A DNA stretch of 64,000 nucleotides from assembly GCA_964653075.1 (NCBI GenBank), contig CAZZAX010000001.1, positions 76,054 to 140,053 of the forward strand, given 5' to 3'. Positions 53,994 to 61,996 of the stretch are shown here, piece by piece. Every line of letters begins with the position of its first letter. Positions within the stretch are counted from its first letter, which is position 1. The notes under the pieces were generated by a model. It was not told the DNA's origin, searched no databases, and worked only from the letters and a program-made list of their open reading frames with translations. The translations under genes and the position numbers were made by a program. This DNA comes from NIOZ-UU13 sp964653075. Its GTDB lineage: Bacteria > Planctomycetota > Phycisphaerae > Sedimentisphaerales > Anaerobacaceae.

Positions 53994-54413
53994 TTAAAAT
54001 GCGGATGCGCAAGCGTCAAAGGGGCAGACGCGAATGCACGCCATGCACTCGATGCACTTCGACTCGACGTAAACTACCTCTCTCGTAGCCATGTCTGCTA
54101 TATGCAGGGCCTCGGTTGGACAGAACGTAACGCAGTGGCCGCAATGTGTACATCGGTCTTCGTCAACTATAACTCCCTTACCTGTATAGTTGATGGTAAC
54201 ATTGAACGTCTTGACGAAGTCCATGCCTTTCTCAATATCCTCTTCAGTCCCGGTCACATCCAGCACGAGATAACCTTCCTCCTCCGGAGTGACCTTAGCC
54301 CGATACACGTTGACGATAAGATTATGGTCCTTCACCAAATGGTAGATAATCGGCTTCTCGCACTCGCACTTTGGAAAGAACAGCATAAGTTTCTTTGTTA
54401 CGGCCTGGCTCAT
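53994..54413 (-). CDS. NIL-domain 4Fe-4S ferredoxin (homocysteine biosynthesis partner)
   Basis: 139 residues. Residues ~5-75 are the NIL domain (KKLMLFFPKCECEKPIIYHL). Two 4Fe-4S motifs follow: CTHCGHCVTFCP and CIECMACIRVCP. The start overlaps the COG1900 stop by four bases. With COG1900 this pair replaces the classical route by inserting sulfide into aspartate semialdehyde and reducing the product to homocysteine. Confidence 0.92.
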   Translation of the reverse strand: MSQAVTKKLMLFFPKCECEKPIIYHLVKDHNLIVNVYRAKVTPEEEGYLVLDVTGTEEDIEKGMDFVKTFNVTINYTGKGVIVDEDRCTHCGHCVTFCPTEALHIADMATREVVYVESKCIECMACIRVCPFDACASAF

Positions 54414-55600
54414 GAAGGTTTCTCCCTCGTCACAAGCGGTTTCATTGTAGTGTCTTTCGGAAGATACGCAATGGGCTCGGCAAGGCGAAAGTCTCCGCGT
54501 TTGATCTCATCAGCGAGAAGATAAGCGATTTCCAATGCCTTATAATATGACGAAAGCGAGCCGACCGCCACCTTCCTGCCCTCGACTTCTATCTCGCCGG
54601 TTCGCAACTGCTCGTAGCTGACGTGGCACAGGACTTTGCCGGTATTCTGCGGATAATCGTTACTATAGTCAACCACAGGCGCCATAATTTCGCGGTCGCT
54701 TATACAGGTTCGCTTTAGGACATCTTCATTCAATATAGGAATCGGTATTCCCACCCCCAGCGCCAGCGATACCCCGTATCCGCGAAAGCTCACTCCCCGC
54801 ACGAACTGCTGAGACATTTGTTTCATGTCGGCGGTCAAAGCAAGCGTTCCCGCCCCTCCTTTGGGAATTCCGTCAGGTGTTCGCGGGTCGCCGCCGGCAT
54901 GCTGGGTCCCCTCTGCATAAACGTGCCCGTGGGCGCCGGCCAGCCACACCCTGGTCCCTACGCCGATTGTTTCATAAAAGGGGTCGTTAAGCAGCGGCGA
55001 CAACTGGCCGGCGGAGCAGTAGTTTGCGTTTTTTCTGTTGGGCTCCAGAGTGCCCATGTAGGTGTATATCGTTCGGTCCGAGCCGTTGACAGCCACGTTA
55101 TAGTTCTGGTAGCAGTTCCGGGGATTGAGCATTATGGCCTGATTAAGGTCGTCAATGGTAAAGTACGTGCGAATCTCACGCAGCGGGTAACAGTCGGTGC
55201 CGTAAGACAGGGCAAAAAGCTGAAGCGTCTTGCCGGCGATGAGGTCCTCCATTACGTGGCCGCCGCCATAACGAAACTCACCCGGATGGTCCATATTCGC
55301 CGGGTCATTGTGGCGTAATTGGGTCGCACCGAGATAAACATCGACGGCTGCAATGCCCGTATAAACAAGGACATCCTGGACCCATGCCTCTGACATGCGA
55401 ATCTTCGGCTTGGAGTGCCCGAAGTTAAGAACACAACCCGATGAGCACATCGGGCCGAACGTGGCGGTTGTAACGACATCCACCTCTTTCGCGACGGTTG
55501 CCAGGCCTTTTTTTTCTACATAATTGATTATCTCATTGGCGGTAAGCACAACGGCCTTGCCTGACTCTATGCGATTATTGATTTGTTCGTACGTCTTCAT
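54410..55600 (-). CDS. L-aspartate semialdehyde sulfurtransferase-like (COG1900/DUF39)
   Basis: 396 residues, full length. Conserved Cys are seen in TTATFGPMCSSGCVLNFGHSKP (Cys52, Cys56), YGTDCYPL (Cys137) and NPRNCYQNYN (Cys163), candidates for the persulfide and catalytic cysteines. GVGTRVWLAGAHGHVYAEGTQH and RGVSFRGYGVSLALGVGIPIPI are family blocks. It makes homocysteine from aspartate semialdehyde and sulfide in anaerobes. It overlaps its ferredoxin partner. The gene upstream (Gfo/Idh/MocA) is on the same strand, 60 bp away. Confidence 0.92.
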   Translation of the reverse strand: MKTYEQINNRIESGKAVVLTANEIINYVEKKGLATVAKEVDVVTTATFGPMCSSGCVLNFGHSKPKIRMSEAWVQDVLVYTGIAAVDVYLGATQLRHNDPANMDHPGEFRYGGGHVMEDLIAGKTLQLFALSYGTDCYPLREIRTYFTIDDLNQAIMLNPRNCYQNYNVAVNGSDRTIYTYMGTLEPNRKNANYCSAGQLSPLLNDPFYETIGVGTRVWLAGAHGHVYAEGTQHAGGDPRTPDGIPKGGAGTLALTADMKQMSQQFVRGVSFRGYGVSLALGVGIPIPILNEDVLKRTCISDREIMAPVVDYSNDYPQNTGKVLCHVSYEQLRTGEIEVEGRKVAVGSLSSYYKALEIAYLLADEIKRGDFRLAEPIAYLPKDTTMKPLVTREKPS

Positions 55601-55660
55601 ACTTCATCTAATCCATAAGATCGTACTGCCGCAGGCTGAATTTTCCGAGAAGCCTTCGCA

Positions 55661-57004
55661 TTACCCGTGCATTGTCCAGCCCGGGCGCAACTGGCGGGTC
55701 AGCAGTTCGTTGGCCCTGGCGCTGTTAGTAACGCGGCCTCTTTTGCCGTCGTACCTGAGTTTCTTGCCAACACGGTAGGCAACAAGACCCAGCAGCATCA
55801 TCTCGATCGCATTGCCGCCGTATTCGAAATCGCAATGCGTCTTCTGGCCAGTTTTACAGGCCCTTGTCCATTCCTCCTGGAAGTGGCCCAGAGGCGGGAT
55901 AATCTCGTCCTTGGGACGTTTATCGTAGTACGTCATGTCTGCATTATTACCGAACGGCAGGATAATCCGCGAATCGTAATCACAGATGATATAGCCTTTA
56001 GTGCCTTTGAACATCGCACCATGGCCTATCTTGTTCAGATCGATGTAACCCTTCGGCGATCTCGGCATCATGCCGCCCTGGTACCAGTGGACACGGACAG
56101 GGCCGCGCCAATCGTTCGCTGGGATATCGAAAGCGGTGTGCAGTTCGACTGGAGTCACTTCAGGATTAAACTTCTCGCCCTCACCTTCTGCTGTGGTCGG
56201 AAGACCGGCGTCAATCGCATTCCACACCAGGTCGATTGTATGACTGCCCATATCGCCGACCTGTCCTGTACCGTAATCCCAGTACATATTCCACGAGAGG
56301 CAATTCATACCGGGCCCGCCTTTAAAATAATCCGGATTATACGGATGGAAGGGTGCCTCCCCAATCCACAGGTCGTAGTGCAGGTTTTTCGGCGGTTTGC
56401 CTGCGGCGGGTGGATAGCCGGGCCTGCGAATCTGTCGATTGCCCCATGCATATGCATCTGTTAATTTACCAATCGCTCCGTCTTTGACCAATTCGCGCAC
56501 ACGCTCGAAGTTTGGTTTTGCGTGGCGCTGGGTACCGACCTGTGTAGCCAGTTTATGCTTTTGCTTGAGATAATTCGCACGGACGATACGTCCTTCTTCT
56601 ACGGTATGGGCCAATGGCTTTTCCATATAGCAGTGCAGGCCGCGATTCAACGTCCAGTTGGCTATTAAACCGTGATTGTGGTCCGGCGTGCAGCAGATAA
56701 CGGCATCGAGGCCTTTTTGGTCGAGACATTTGCGCCAATCGATGTAAGTTTTTGCCTTCGGGAACCTTTTGGCGGCATGAGCGATGTGGTTTTCATCCAC
56801 GTCGCACAGTGCCACTACGTTCTCTTTCGAAATCGCACCGAAATGAGCATCGGCCCGGCCCCATGTACCAATCATGGCGACATTGAGCTTGTTGCTGGGC
56901 GCGCTCGCGCCGGAGAGTGTTCCGCTGGGCAGAATGACCAGTCCCATTCCCGTAGCCGCAGTTGATTTAAGGAAATTACGTCGATTAATGATATCGGTTT
57001 TCAT
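55661..57004 (-). CDS. Tat-exported Gfo/Idh/MocA family oxidoreductase
   Basis: 447 residues. INRRNFLKSTAATGMGLVIL is a twin-arginine signal. LNVAMIGTWGRADAHFGAI is the Rossmann loop and CYMEKPLAHTVEEGRIV carries the EKP Lys. GQVGDMGSHTIDLVWNAID and YGGNAIEMMLLGLVAYRVGKKLRYD are typical of the planctomycete branch. It is the fourth exported member in the window. It precedes the homocysteine operon by 60 bp, possibly only by chance, since the two functions are unrelated. Confidence 0.88.
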   Translation of the reverse strand: MKTDIINRRNFLKSTAATGMGLVILPSGTLSGASAPSNKLNVAMIGTWGRADAHFGAISKENVVALCDVDENHIAHAAKRFPKAKTYIDWRKCLDQKGLDAVICCTPDHNHGLIANWTLNRGLHCYMEKPLAHTVEEGRIVRANYLKQKHKLATQVGTQRHAKPNFERVRELVKDGAIGKLTDAYAWGNRQIRRPGYPPAAGKPPKNLHYDLWIGEAPFHPYNPDYFKGGPGMNCLSWNMYWDYGTGQVGDMGSHTIDLVWNAIDAGLPTTAEGEGEKFNPEVTPVELHTAFDIPANDWRGPVRVHWYQGGMMPRSPKGYIDLNKIGHGAMFKGTKGYIICDYDSRIILPFGNNADMTYYDKRPKDEIIPPLGHFQEEWTRACKTGQKTHCDFEYGGNAIEMMLLGLVAYRVGKKLRYDGKRGRVTNSARANELLTRQLRPGWTMHG

Positions 57005-57038
57005 TATTTTTCTCCTTCGTTGTGATTATATTTTAGGC

Positions 57039-57225
57039 TTCTGCAAAATTGAAGTTAGGCATACTTTTGGAAAGAAAAAATCTCTCCTTTTATTTTTTCT
57101 TTCAAAAAATGTGCTGCGTAAAGTTTTACTTAATATTATGTTATCAAACATCACCCAATTATTTTTAGAAAATCGTGAAAGAAGATTTTCTAAAATAATA
57201 TATGCCTAACTTCAATTTTGCAGAA
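57039..57225. mobile_element. 187-bp MITE with perfect 25-bp terminal inverted repeats
   Basis: The ends 57039-57063 and 57201-57225 are exact inverse complements (TTCTGCAAAATTGAAGTTAG continuing GCATA). Inside are two more perfect hairpins: GAAAGAAAAAA/TTTTTTCTTTC (57070-57080, 57093-57103) and TTTTAGAAAATC/GATTTTCTAAAA (57163-57174, 57184-57195). No coding frame spans it. Identical arms imply recent movement. A target duplication is not obvious. Confidence 0.8.
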
Positions 57226-57331
57226 CTCATTGTTTTATCTCTTAATTGCAAATATAGAAATGTCAATTCTACGCACTAAGACAATGAAATACAAGAGAAA
57301 AACCGAAAAACACAGTGATAAATAACCATTA

Positions 57332-57451
57332 GCCGGATTTCCCAAGTAGTATGTGACAAATGGAATTGAACTTGATAGTATAGAGCCTATGAAGACCTTG
57401 ATTGAACTCATGGTCGTGATTGCGGTTATCGCCGTTATTATGAGATTTTAG
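57332..57451 (+). pseudogene. promoter cassette with truncated pseudopilin-like start
   Basis: GTGACA (57353-57358), 17 bases, TAGTAT (57376-57381) and a seven-base gap lead to an ATG at 57389. The 20-codon frame MKTLIELMVVIAVIAVIMRF then stops. TLIELMVVIAVIAVI is a type IV pseudopilin N-terminal methylation segment, cut short. The 60-bp block 57332-57391 is the copy closest to 44442-44501 (49 of 60 identical by eye). The rest of 57226-57537 shows no gene. Confidence 0.55.
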
Positions 57452-57537
57452 GCTTGCCGGTATGTTGTAGTGAAGCGTATATGGTAAATCCCGGCTCAAT
57501 AAGCCAATTTTTAGTTAATTGAAAGGCAAAGCCCTTA

Positions 57538-59103
57538 ATGAACGCCAAGTCCAACGCCGCATCGCTGAGTCGCCGCAACTTCTTAAAAGCCGTCGGCGTA
57601 TCTATTCTTACAGCCGTTCCGGCATGGGGCAATTCCAGCCGCCCTAACGTACTGCTGCTGTTTTCAGATCAGCATCATGCCGGAGCTATGGCCTGTGCGG
57701 GCCATCCGATAGTCAAGACCCCGACTATGGACCGGCTCGCCGCCAACGGCATACGCTTTGGCCGGGCTTACTGCCAGGACGGAATATGCGTACCGTCGAG
57801 AACCTCGATGATGACCGGTCTCTACCCCCGCACTACCGGCTGTCTGGACAACCCGAACAATCCGGTCGAACCGGGCCGATACATAATGCTTCAGAAGCTC
57901 TTCAAACACAACGGTTACACAACCGGATGCTTCGGCAAGAGACATCTACCCAGGAACGAGATGGCCCTGGGCTGGGACTCTTCTGCGACGACGATCAATC
58001 CAAAACTCGATCCCTCGGACGAAAACTACCACGACTGGCTCAAGGAAAACGGCCTGTATAGAAAATACCTCGAAGCCGCCGGCAAGGCCATTATGGACAG
58101 CAACCTCTTCTGCAGAATCAGCAAACTCACAGCCGAACAGAGAGACGCCGCCTACACAGCCGACAAAACCGCCGCTTTTCTGAAGAGCTGCAAAGCGAAC
58201 GACAAGCCCTTCTTCTGCTGGGCCTCATTCCACGGCCCACACCAGCCGTACACCCCGCCGCAAAAATGGGCCGATATGTACAAGCCCGAGGAAATGACGC
58301 TGCCGTCGAATGTCGATGAACCGATCAAGAACCTGCCCCACGAACTGCAGGGTTGGCGCAGGAACAAGAAGACCCCCTGGAACCTCGGTACCGCCGCCGA
58401 AAACAAAGACCTCTACCGAACATACCTCGCATACTATTACGCCCAGGTCACCGAAGTCGACCACTACATGGGCGTGATCCTCGAACAGCTCAATCGCCTG
58501 GGCCTCGCTCAGAACACCATCATCATATATGCCTCCGACCACGGTGATTTCACCGCGCACCACGGCATGACCGAAAAATGCGCCCTCGGCCACAACATCT
58601 ACGAGGACACCCTCCGAGTCCCGCTGATCATTTCATGGCCCGCGAGATTAGCAAAAGACATCGTCTGTGACAGCCTCGTCGAGCTGCTGGACCTCTATCC
58701 GACCCTGATCGACCTTCTGAACCTCGAAGCCCCGGCCAAAATGCAGAACCTCGCCGGAATATCACTGAAACCAGCCCTGACCCAGGGCAAAAGCCTGCCC
58801 GGGAAATATGCCTTTTCGGAAAACTGGTCGCAACTGACCGTCATCGGCAATCGCTATAAGCTCGGCACATGGATCGACCCCGGCCCCCTGCCCAAGTACA
58901 GAACACGCGACAACCGCAAGAGATGCCCCGACATGCTGTTCGACCTGAAGGACGACCCCCTCGAAACCGTAAACCAGATCGACAACCCGCAATTCGCCGA
59001 AGTCAGACGCGAGCTGCAAAACGCAATGCAGCAGTGGGTAGCCAAAACACCCGCCGCCGGACGAGAGAAGCTCGTCCAGTCACAGTTGAGAAAATCGAGG
59101 TGA
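57538..59103 (+). CDS. Tat-exported sulfatase
   Basis: 521 residues. LSRRNFLKAVGVSILTAVP is a twin-arginine signal. NVLLLFSDQHHAGAMACAG carries the first metal ligand; Gln replaces the second Asp of the usual DD pair (SDQ), as in some sulfatases. DGICVPSRTSMMTGLYP has the canonical CxPSR formylglycine site. GKRHLPRN, FHGPHQPY and YASDHGDFTAHHG complete the site. It is probably a glycan sulfatase of a different family from the 29845 gene. It is compositionally GC-rich and strongly biased compared with the repeat-rich DNA on both sides. Confidence 0.92.
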   Translation: MNAKSNAASLSRRNFLKAVGVSILTAVPAWGNSSRPNVLLLFSDQHHAGAMACAGHPIVKTPTMDRLAANGIRFGRAYCQDGICVPSRTSMMTGLYPRTTGCLDNPNNPVEPGRYIMLQKLFKHNGYTTGCFGKRHLPRNEMALGWDSSATTINPKLDPSDENYHDWLKENGLYRKYLEAAGKAIMDSNLFCRISKLTAEQRDAAYTADKTAAFLKSCKANDKPFFCWASFHGPHQPYTPPQKWADMYKPEEMTLPSNVDEPIKNLPHELQGWRRNKKTPWNLGTAAENKDLYRTYLAYYYAQVTEVDHYMGVILEQLNRLGLAQNTIIIYASDHGDFTAHHGMTEKCALGHNIYEDTLRVPLIISWPARLAKDIVCDSLVELLDLYPTLIDLLNLEAPAKMQNLAGISLKPALTQGKSLPGKYAFSENWSQLTVIGNRYKLGTWIDPGPLPKYRTRDNRKRCPDMLFDLKDDPLETVNQIDNPQFAEVRRELQNAMQQWVAKTPAAGREKLVQSQLRKSR

Positions 59104-59174
59104 CACTGGCAAACCCGCGGATTAATACAAACACTTATAATACAGTATGAGTATGAACAACGGAATTACCAATC

Positions 59175-59294
59175 CTACCGGCTTTCAGTAATCCACTCAA
59201 TCAAGTTAAAGAGAATCTCGTCGGCAACCGGGTCTTTGCTAAGGTTCTCAAGAAGTCGAATCTGCGAGAGGACACAGTGCCCCTGGCCGCAATC
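59175..59294 (-). pseudogene. C-terminal gene remnant A
   Basis: The minus-strand frame DCGQGHCVLSQIRLLENLSK-DPVADEILFNLIEWITESR ends in TAG. Its first base overlaps the stop of the MBL gene. It resembles the last residues of a secreted glycosidase-type protein, from memory only. A related tail lies at 60546-60686, so the MBL gene is flanked by two paralogous remnants in the same orientation. Confidence 0.55.
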
Positions 59295-60423
59295 AATTAT
59301 TTTGTTCCTGTGAGCCGGACGATGCTTCCTTCTGCAGAAGTTCCCAGATCGTATCTATGGTTTCTTGGTGTTGTTTCTCCCTGCGTTCAGGCTCAGGCAA
59401 AGTAAAATACCTGCAAAAGTGGGCATGTCGCCTGTTCAAAGAAAACTCTGCCTTGGCCTGTTCCAGCGAGAGCCCGTCTTGCTGTGCCAGGGTCAGGTCG
59501 TCCAGCAGTGTTTGAAAGTATGCGCGTGATTGTTGAAAATCCTGTCTCGAGGTACTTAAATAAGGTTTATGAATCCCGATCATGACGTCGATTGGGAAGT
59601 TTTCGTCACATAATCCTTTAAACACGGAAATCGAACGACGAATACCCTCTAAACTGGGTTTGTCGTCAGTAAAGCCAGGTATCCATTTTCCTCCGCCCAT
59701 GCCCATACCGAGAAGCAGATTGTCTTCTACAACATGCACAAAAAGGGAACTGTGGTTTATGCCATGACCCCAGTCGATCAAACGCAGGTGTATGTCACCC
59801 AAATCCAATGCATAGCTATCGCGAAAGGTGATAGTGGGATTGCGAACCTCAAAACCGGCCATGATTTCCTTTTTAAGCGCCTCGCAAAAGCGAAGTCTGC
59901 TGCGCAGGGTTTCTCTTTGTGCCGGCGTCAACGTTGCCCGAGTCAGATTCCGCCGCAATTGCTTGAGTGCAGCATCTACTCCAACGAAGCCGCAGTATCC
60001 CCTGCGTCCCTCGTCGGTTGAGAGCGTGTTTTTGAGCCGATCCATATTAAACCTCTCGAGTCCGATGATTGGGGTTTCCGGGAACGCAGCATTCCCTCCT
60101 GCGTGATGCAGATGGCCGTGGGTATTGATCACATAGGCCCAATCGCTGCGTCCCAACTTTTTTTCAGCGGCTTCTTTGATTATTTTCATGATGCCCGGTG
60201 TCATCTCCGTCTCAATAACCACCAATCCTTTCTGTGTCTCGATAACCGTAATATTGGTATGCATACCGAGATTTGTCATGCTTAATGTAATAACGTGATC
60301 TGTTACACGCCGTACGATAACGTCCTGGGCGCCGGCGGCAGGTGCCCATAAAAGGGCAATCCCACAAAGCAACAATGAATTACATAAATGTTTCATGTCA
60401 TCTGCCTCTTTGAAGCTTTTCAT
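59293..60423 (-). CDS. secreted metallo-beta-lactamase-fold hydrolase with HxHxHH motif
   Basis: 376 residues, or 367 from the Met at 60396, which starts a cleaner signal peptide (MKHLCNSLLLCGIALLWAPA). The MBL zinc motif reads INTHGHLHHAGG (His102, His104, His106, His107), so the Asp of HxHxDH is replaced by His. A second His motif is LIDWGHGINHSSLFV. It probably binds one or two metals in the periplasm; beta-lactamase activity should not be assumed. No partner genes are evident. It is embedded between two coding remnants and repeats. Confidence 0.82.
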   Translation of the reverse strand: MKSFKEADDMKHLCNSLLLCGIALLWAPAAGAQDVIVRRVTDHVITLSMTNLGMHTNITVIETQKGLVVIETEMTPGIMKIIKEAAEKKLGRSDWAYVINTHGHLHHAGGNAAFPETPIIGLERFNMDRLKNTLSTDEGRRGYCGFVGVDAALKQLRRNLTRATLTPAQRETLRSRLRFCEALKKEIMAGFEVRNPTITFRDSYALDLGDIHLRLIDWGHGINHSSLFVHVVEDNLLLGMGMGGGKWIPGFTDDKPSLEGIRRSISVFKGLCDENFPIDVMIGIHKPYLSTSRQDFQQSRAYFQTLLDDLTLAQQDGLSLEQAKAEFSLNRRHAHFCRYFTLPEPERREKQHQETIDTIWELLQKEASSGSQEQNN

Positions 60424-60545
60424 GTCTAATAAAATATATAGTCAAACCATACCAATAATCCCCGAATGAGTCTATCACAGATTGTGATATTGTCAAGCAC
60501 AGCAAAACTGTCCCACTCATATTAAATCCTGTTAAAACTGACATT

Positions 60546-60686
60546 TCACCAGGTAATCCCCTGGTTGTCATTACGTCTTTCAGTGGTCCTCGCAATCAAG
60601 TTAAACAGAATCTTGTCGGCCACCGGGTCTCTAGCTCGGTTCTCAAGAAGGCGAAGCTGCGAGAGGTCACAGCGCCCCCGGCCTGC
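60546..60686 (-). pseudogene. C-terminal gene remnant B
   Basis: The minus-strand frame AGRGRCDLSQLRLLENRARD-PVADKILFNLIARTTERRN ends in TGA at 60546-60548. About two thirds of residues match remnant A (59175-59294). The 5' part is lost where an R1 repeat begins. Confidence 0.5.
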
Positions 60687-60689
60687 AAC

Positions 60690-60965
60690 AGGACGAATTT
60701 CTACTTGCCGTTCGCACCAGTTTAAATCACTCCGGAATTTAACCCCAGAGCTTGTCCAGAGTTTACCCAGAGTTTATCCAGAGCTTGTCCGGAGTTTATC
60801 CGGAGTTTATCCCCGAGAGCTACTAACTTGACTCGCAGCAGGGGAATGTTAGCTCACTTGCTTTGGAGTTTACCCTCGGGTGTGCTTCCCTGTTTTTCTG
60901 CCGGGGGTCGGGGGCTTCGCGTCTGCGTGATTGTATGATGTTCATGCTGGCCTCCGGCAGAAATC
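60690..60965 (-). repeat. inverted R1 repeat with six 11-bp tandem units
   Basis: Six consecutive 11-bp units fill 60747-60812: AGAGCTTGTCC, AGAGTTTACCC, AGAGTTTATCC, AGAGCTTGTCC, GGAGTTTATCC, GGAGTTTATCC. They are flanked by R1 ends (TTTCTACTTGCCGTTCGCACC at the left, CTGCCGGGGGTCG at ~60900). Relative to other R1 copies the GGTAAACTCC module is expanded here. 60966-61144 shows nothing further. Confidence 0.7.
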
Positions 60966-61144
60966 ACATCCCCCCGCTCATCAGTCTCAATAGCAAATAA
61001 GCCCCCCGTCTTTTTACAACGGTTAATATCTTTTTTGGTCATTCACTCATACCTGTATTTACGTTAGTACAGGCGTAAGAAAGCACAAGTGTGAAGTCGA
61101 TTGGTCTGCCCTGTAAAATTTTTCAGATTAAATAATAAAAGTCC

Positions 61145-61975
61145 TTAAAGTTGTATACCTTCTCCCTCAGGTGGTTCAATCCCAAGAAATTCTCTATATA
61201 TCCTGTCTCTATATTCTTTTCCTATTTCGTTGACTGCTTCAATGAAAGATTGATATGTTCCTAACCCACCTATCTTTTCCCAAAATTCATTTCCTATTAA
61301 AACTACCTCATCTTCTTTCATGTCAAACCATCTGGCAGGAAAGCTCCAGTTATAATCTTTTCTGCTTCCATAAGGATTGTATGGTAAAGCATAATAAGCA
61401 TCATCTACTTGTAATGGCTCCATGCTGTATAATTTTAATATCTTCTCTTTACTAACTTTTGTTTGATCGCTATTGGGAAGCGGAGCTTTAAGTTCGAAAG
61501 CGTACTTTTTATCTTTCTCTTTGTCCTCTGCATACACATCACAGATCACAGTTACAGGAATATCTTCACCACGACCCTCCAAAACGTACTTCAGTTCCGT
61601 ACTCCAATCTGGCCGCCTCCTCTCTTCTCCCCGACCTTTATGTTCAAGAGCATTAAGGATTTCTGTTATACGTCTTAGTCGCTCAGATTTGACTTTTCCC
61701 TGAATAGTATGACTTTGATTTCCATATCCTAAACCCTCACTAGCTGCTACTATAGCAAGTTTCTCCCATACGCTTCCAAATGGAGTAACGAATCTTCTTT
61801 CAAAGTGAGATCCTTTAAATATCTCATCTGGAACGAGTGCAGCGTAAAGAGGTTTTTTGGCATGATGCGTCTCCTTTATGAAAGGGTCTGTTATGAGAAC
61901 CTTATTCATGACCCTATCCATCATCACTTTTATAACAGATTGGATCGCATCCTTCATTTTGTTACGATTAGACAT
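61145..61975 (-). CDS. TdeIII-family type II restriction endonuclease
   Basis: 276 residues, resembling the TdeIII restriction endonuclease family (PF09520) along its length: ITDPFIKETHHAKKPLYAALVPDEIFKGSHFERRFVTP... and SEGLGYGNQSHTIQGKV. VICDVYAEDKEKDKKYAFELKAPLPNSDQTK fits a PD-(D/E)xK core, Asp then Glu-x-Lys. Characterised TdeIII cuts a GGNCC-type site; specificity here is not proven. It lies 21 bp downstream of a methyltransferase gene on the same strand. AT-rich codons mark both genes as probable acquired DNA. Confidence 0.85.
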   Translation of the reverse strand: MSNRNKMKDAIQSVIKVMMDRVMNKVLITDPFIKETHHAKKPLYAALVPDEIFKGSHFERRFVTPFGSVWEKLAIVAASEGLGYGNQSHTIQGKVKSERLRRITEILNALEHKGRGEERRRPDWSTELKYVLEGRGEDIPVTVICDVYAEDKEKDKKYAFELKAPLPNSDQTKVSKEKILKLYSMEPLQVDDAYYALPYNPYGSRKDYNWSFPARWFDMKEDEVVLIGNEFWEKIGGLGTYQSFIEAVNEIGKEYRDRIYREFLGIEPPEGEGIQL

Positions 61976-61996
61976 ACTTAATCATTTCTCAGCACA

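Noticed and set aside
60747..60812. Short direct repeats considered as CRISPR
   Set aside because: Units are 11 bp, contiguous, without spacers and without cas genes.
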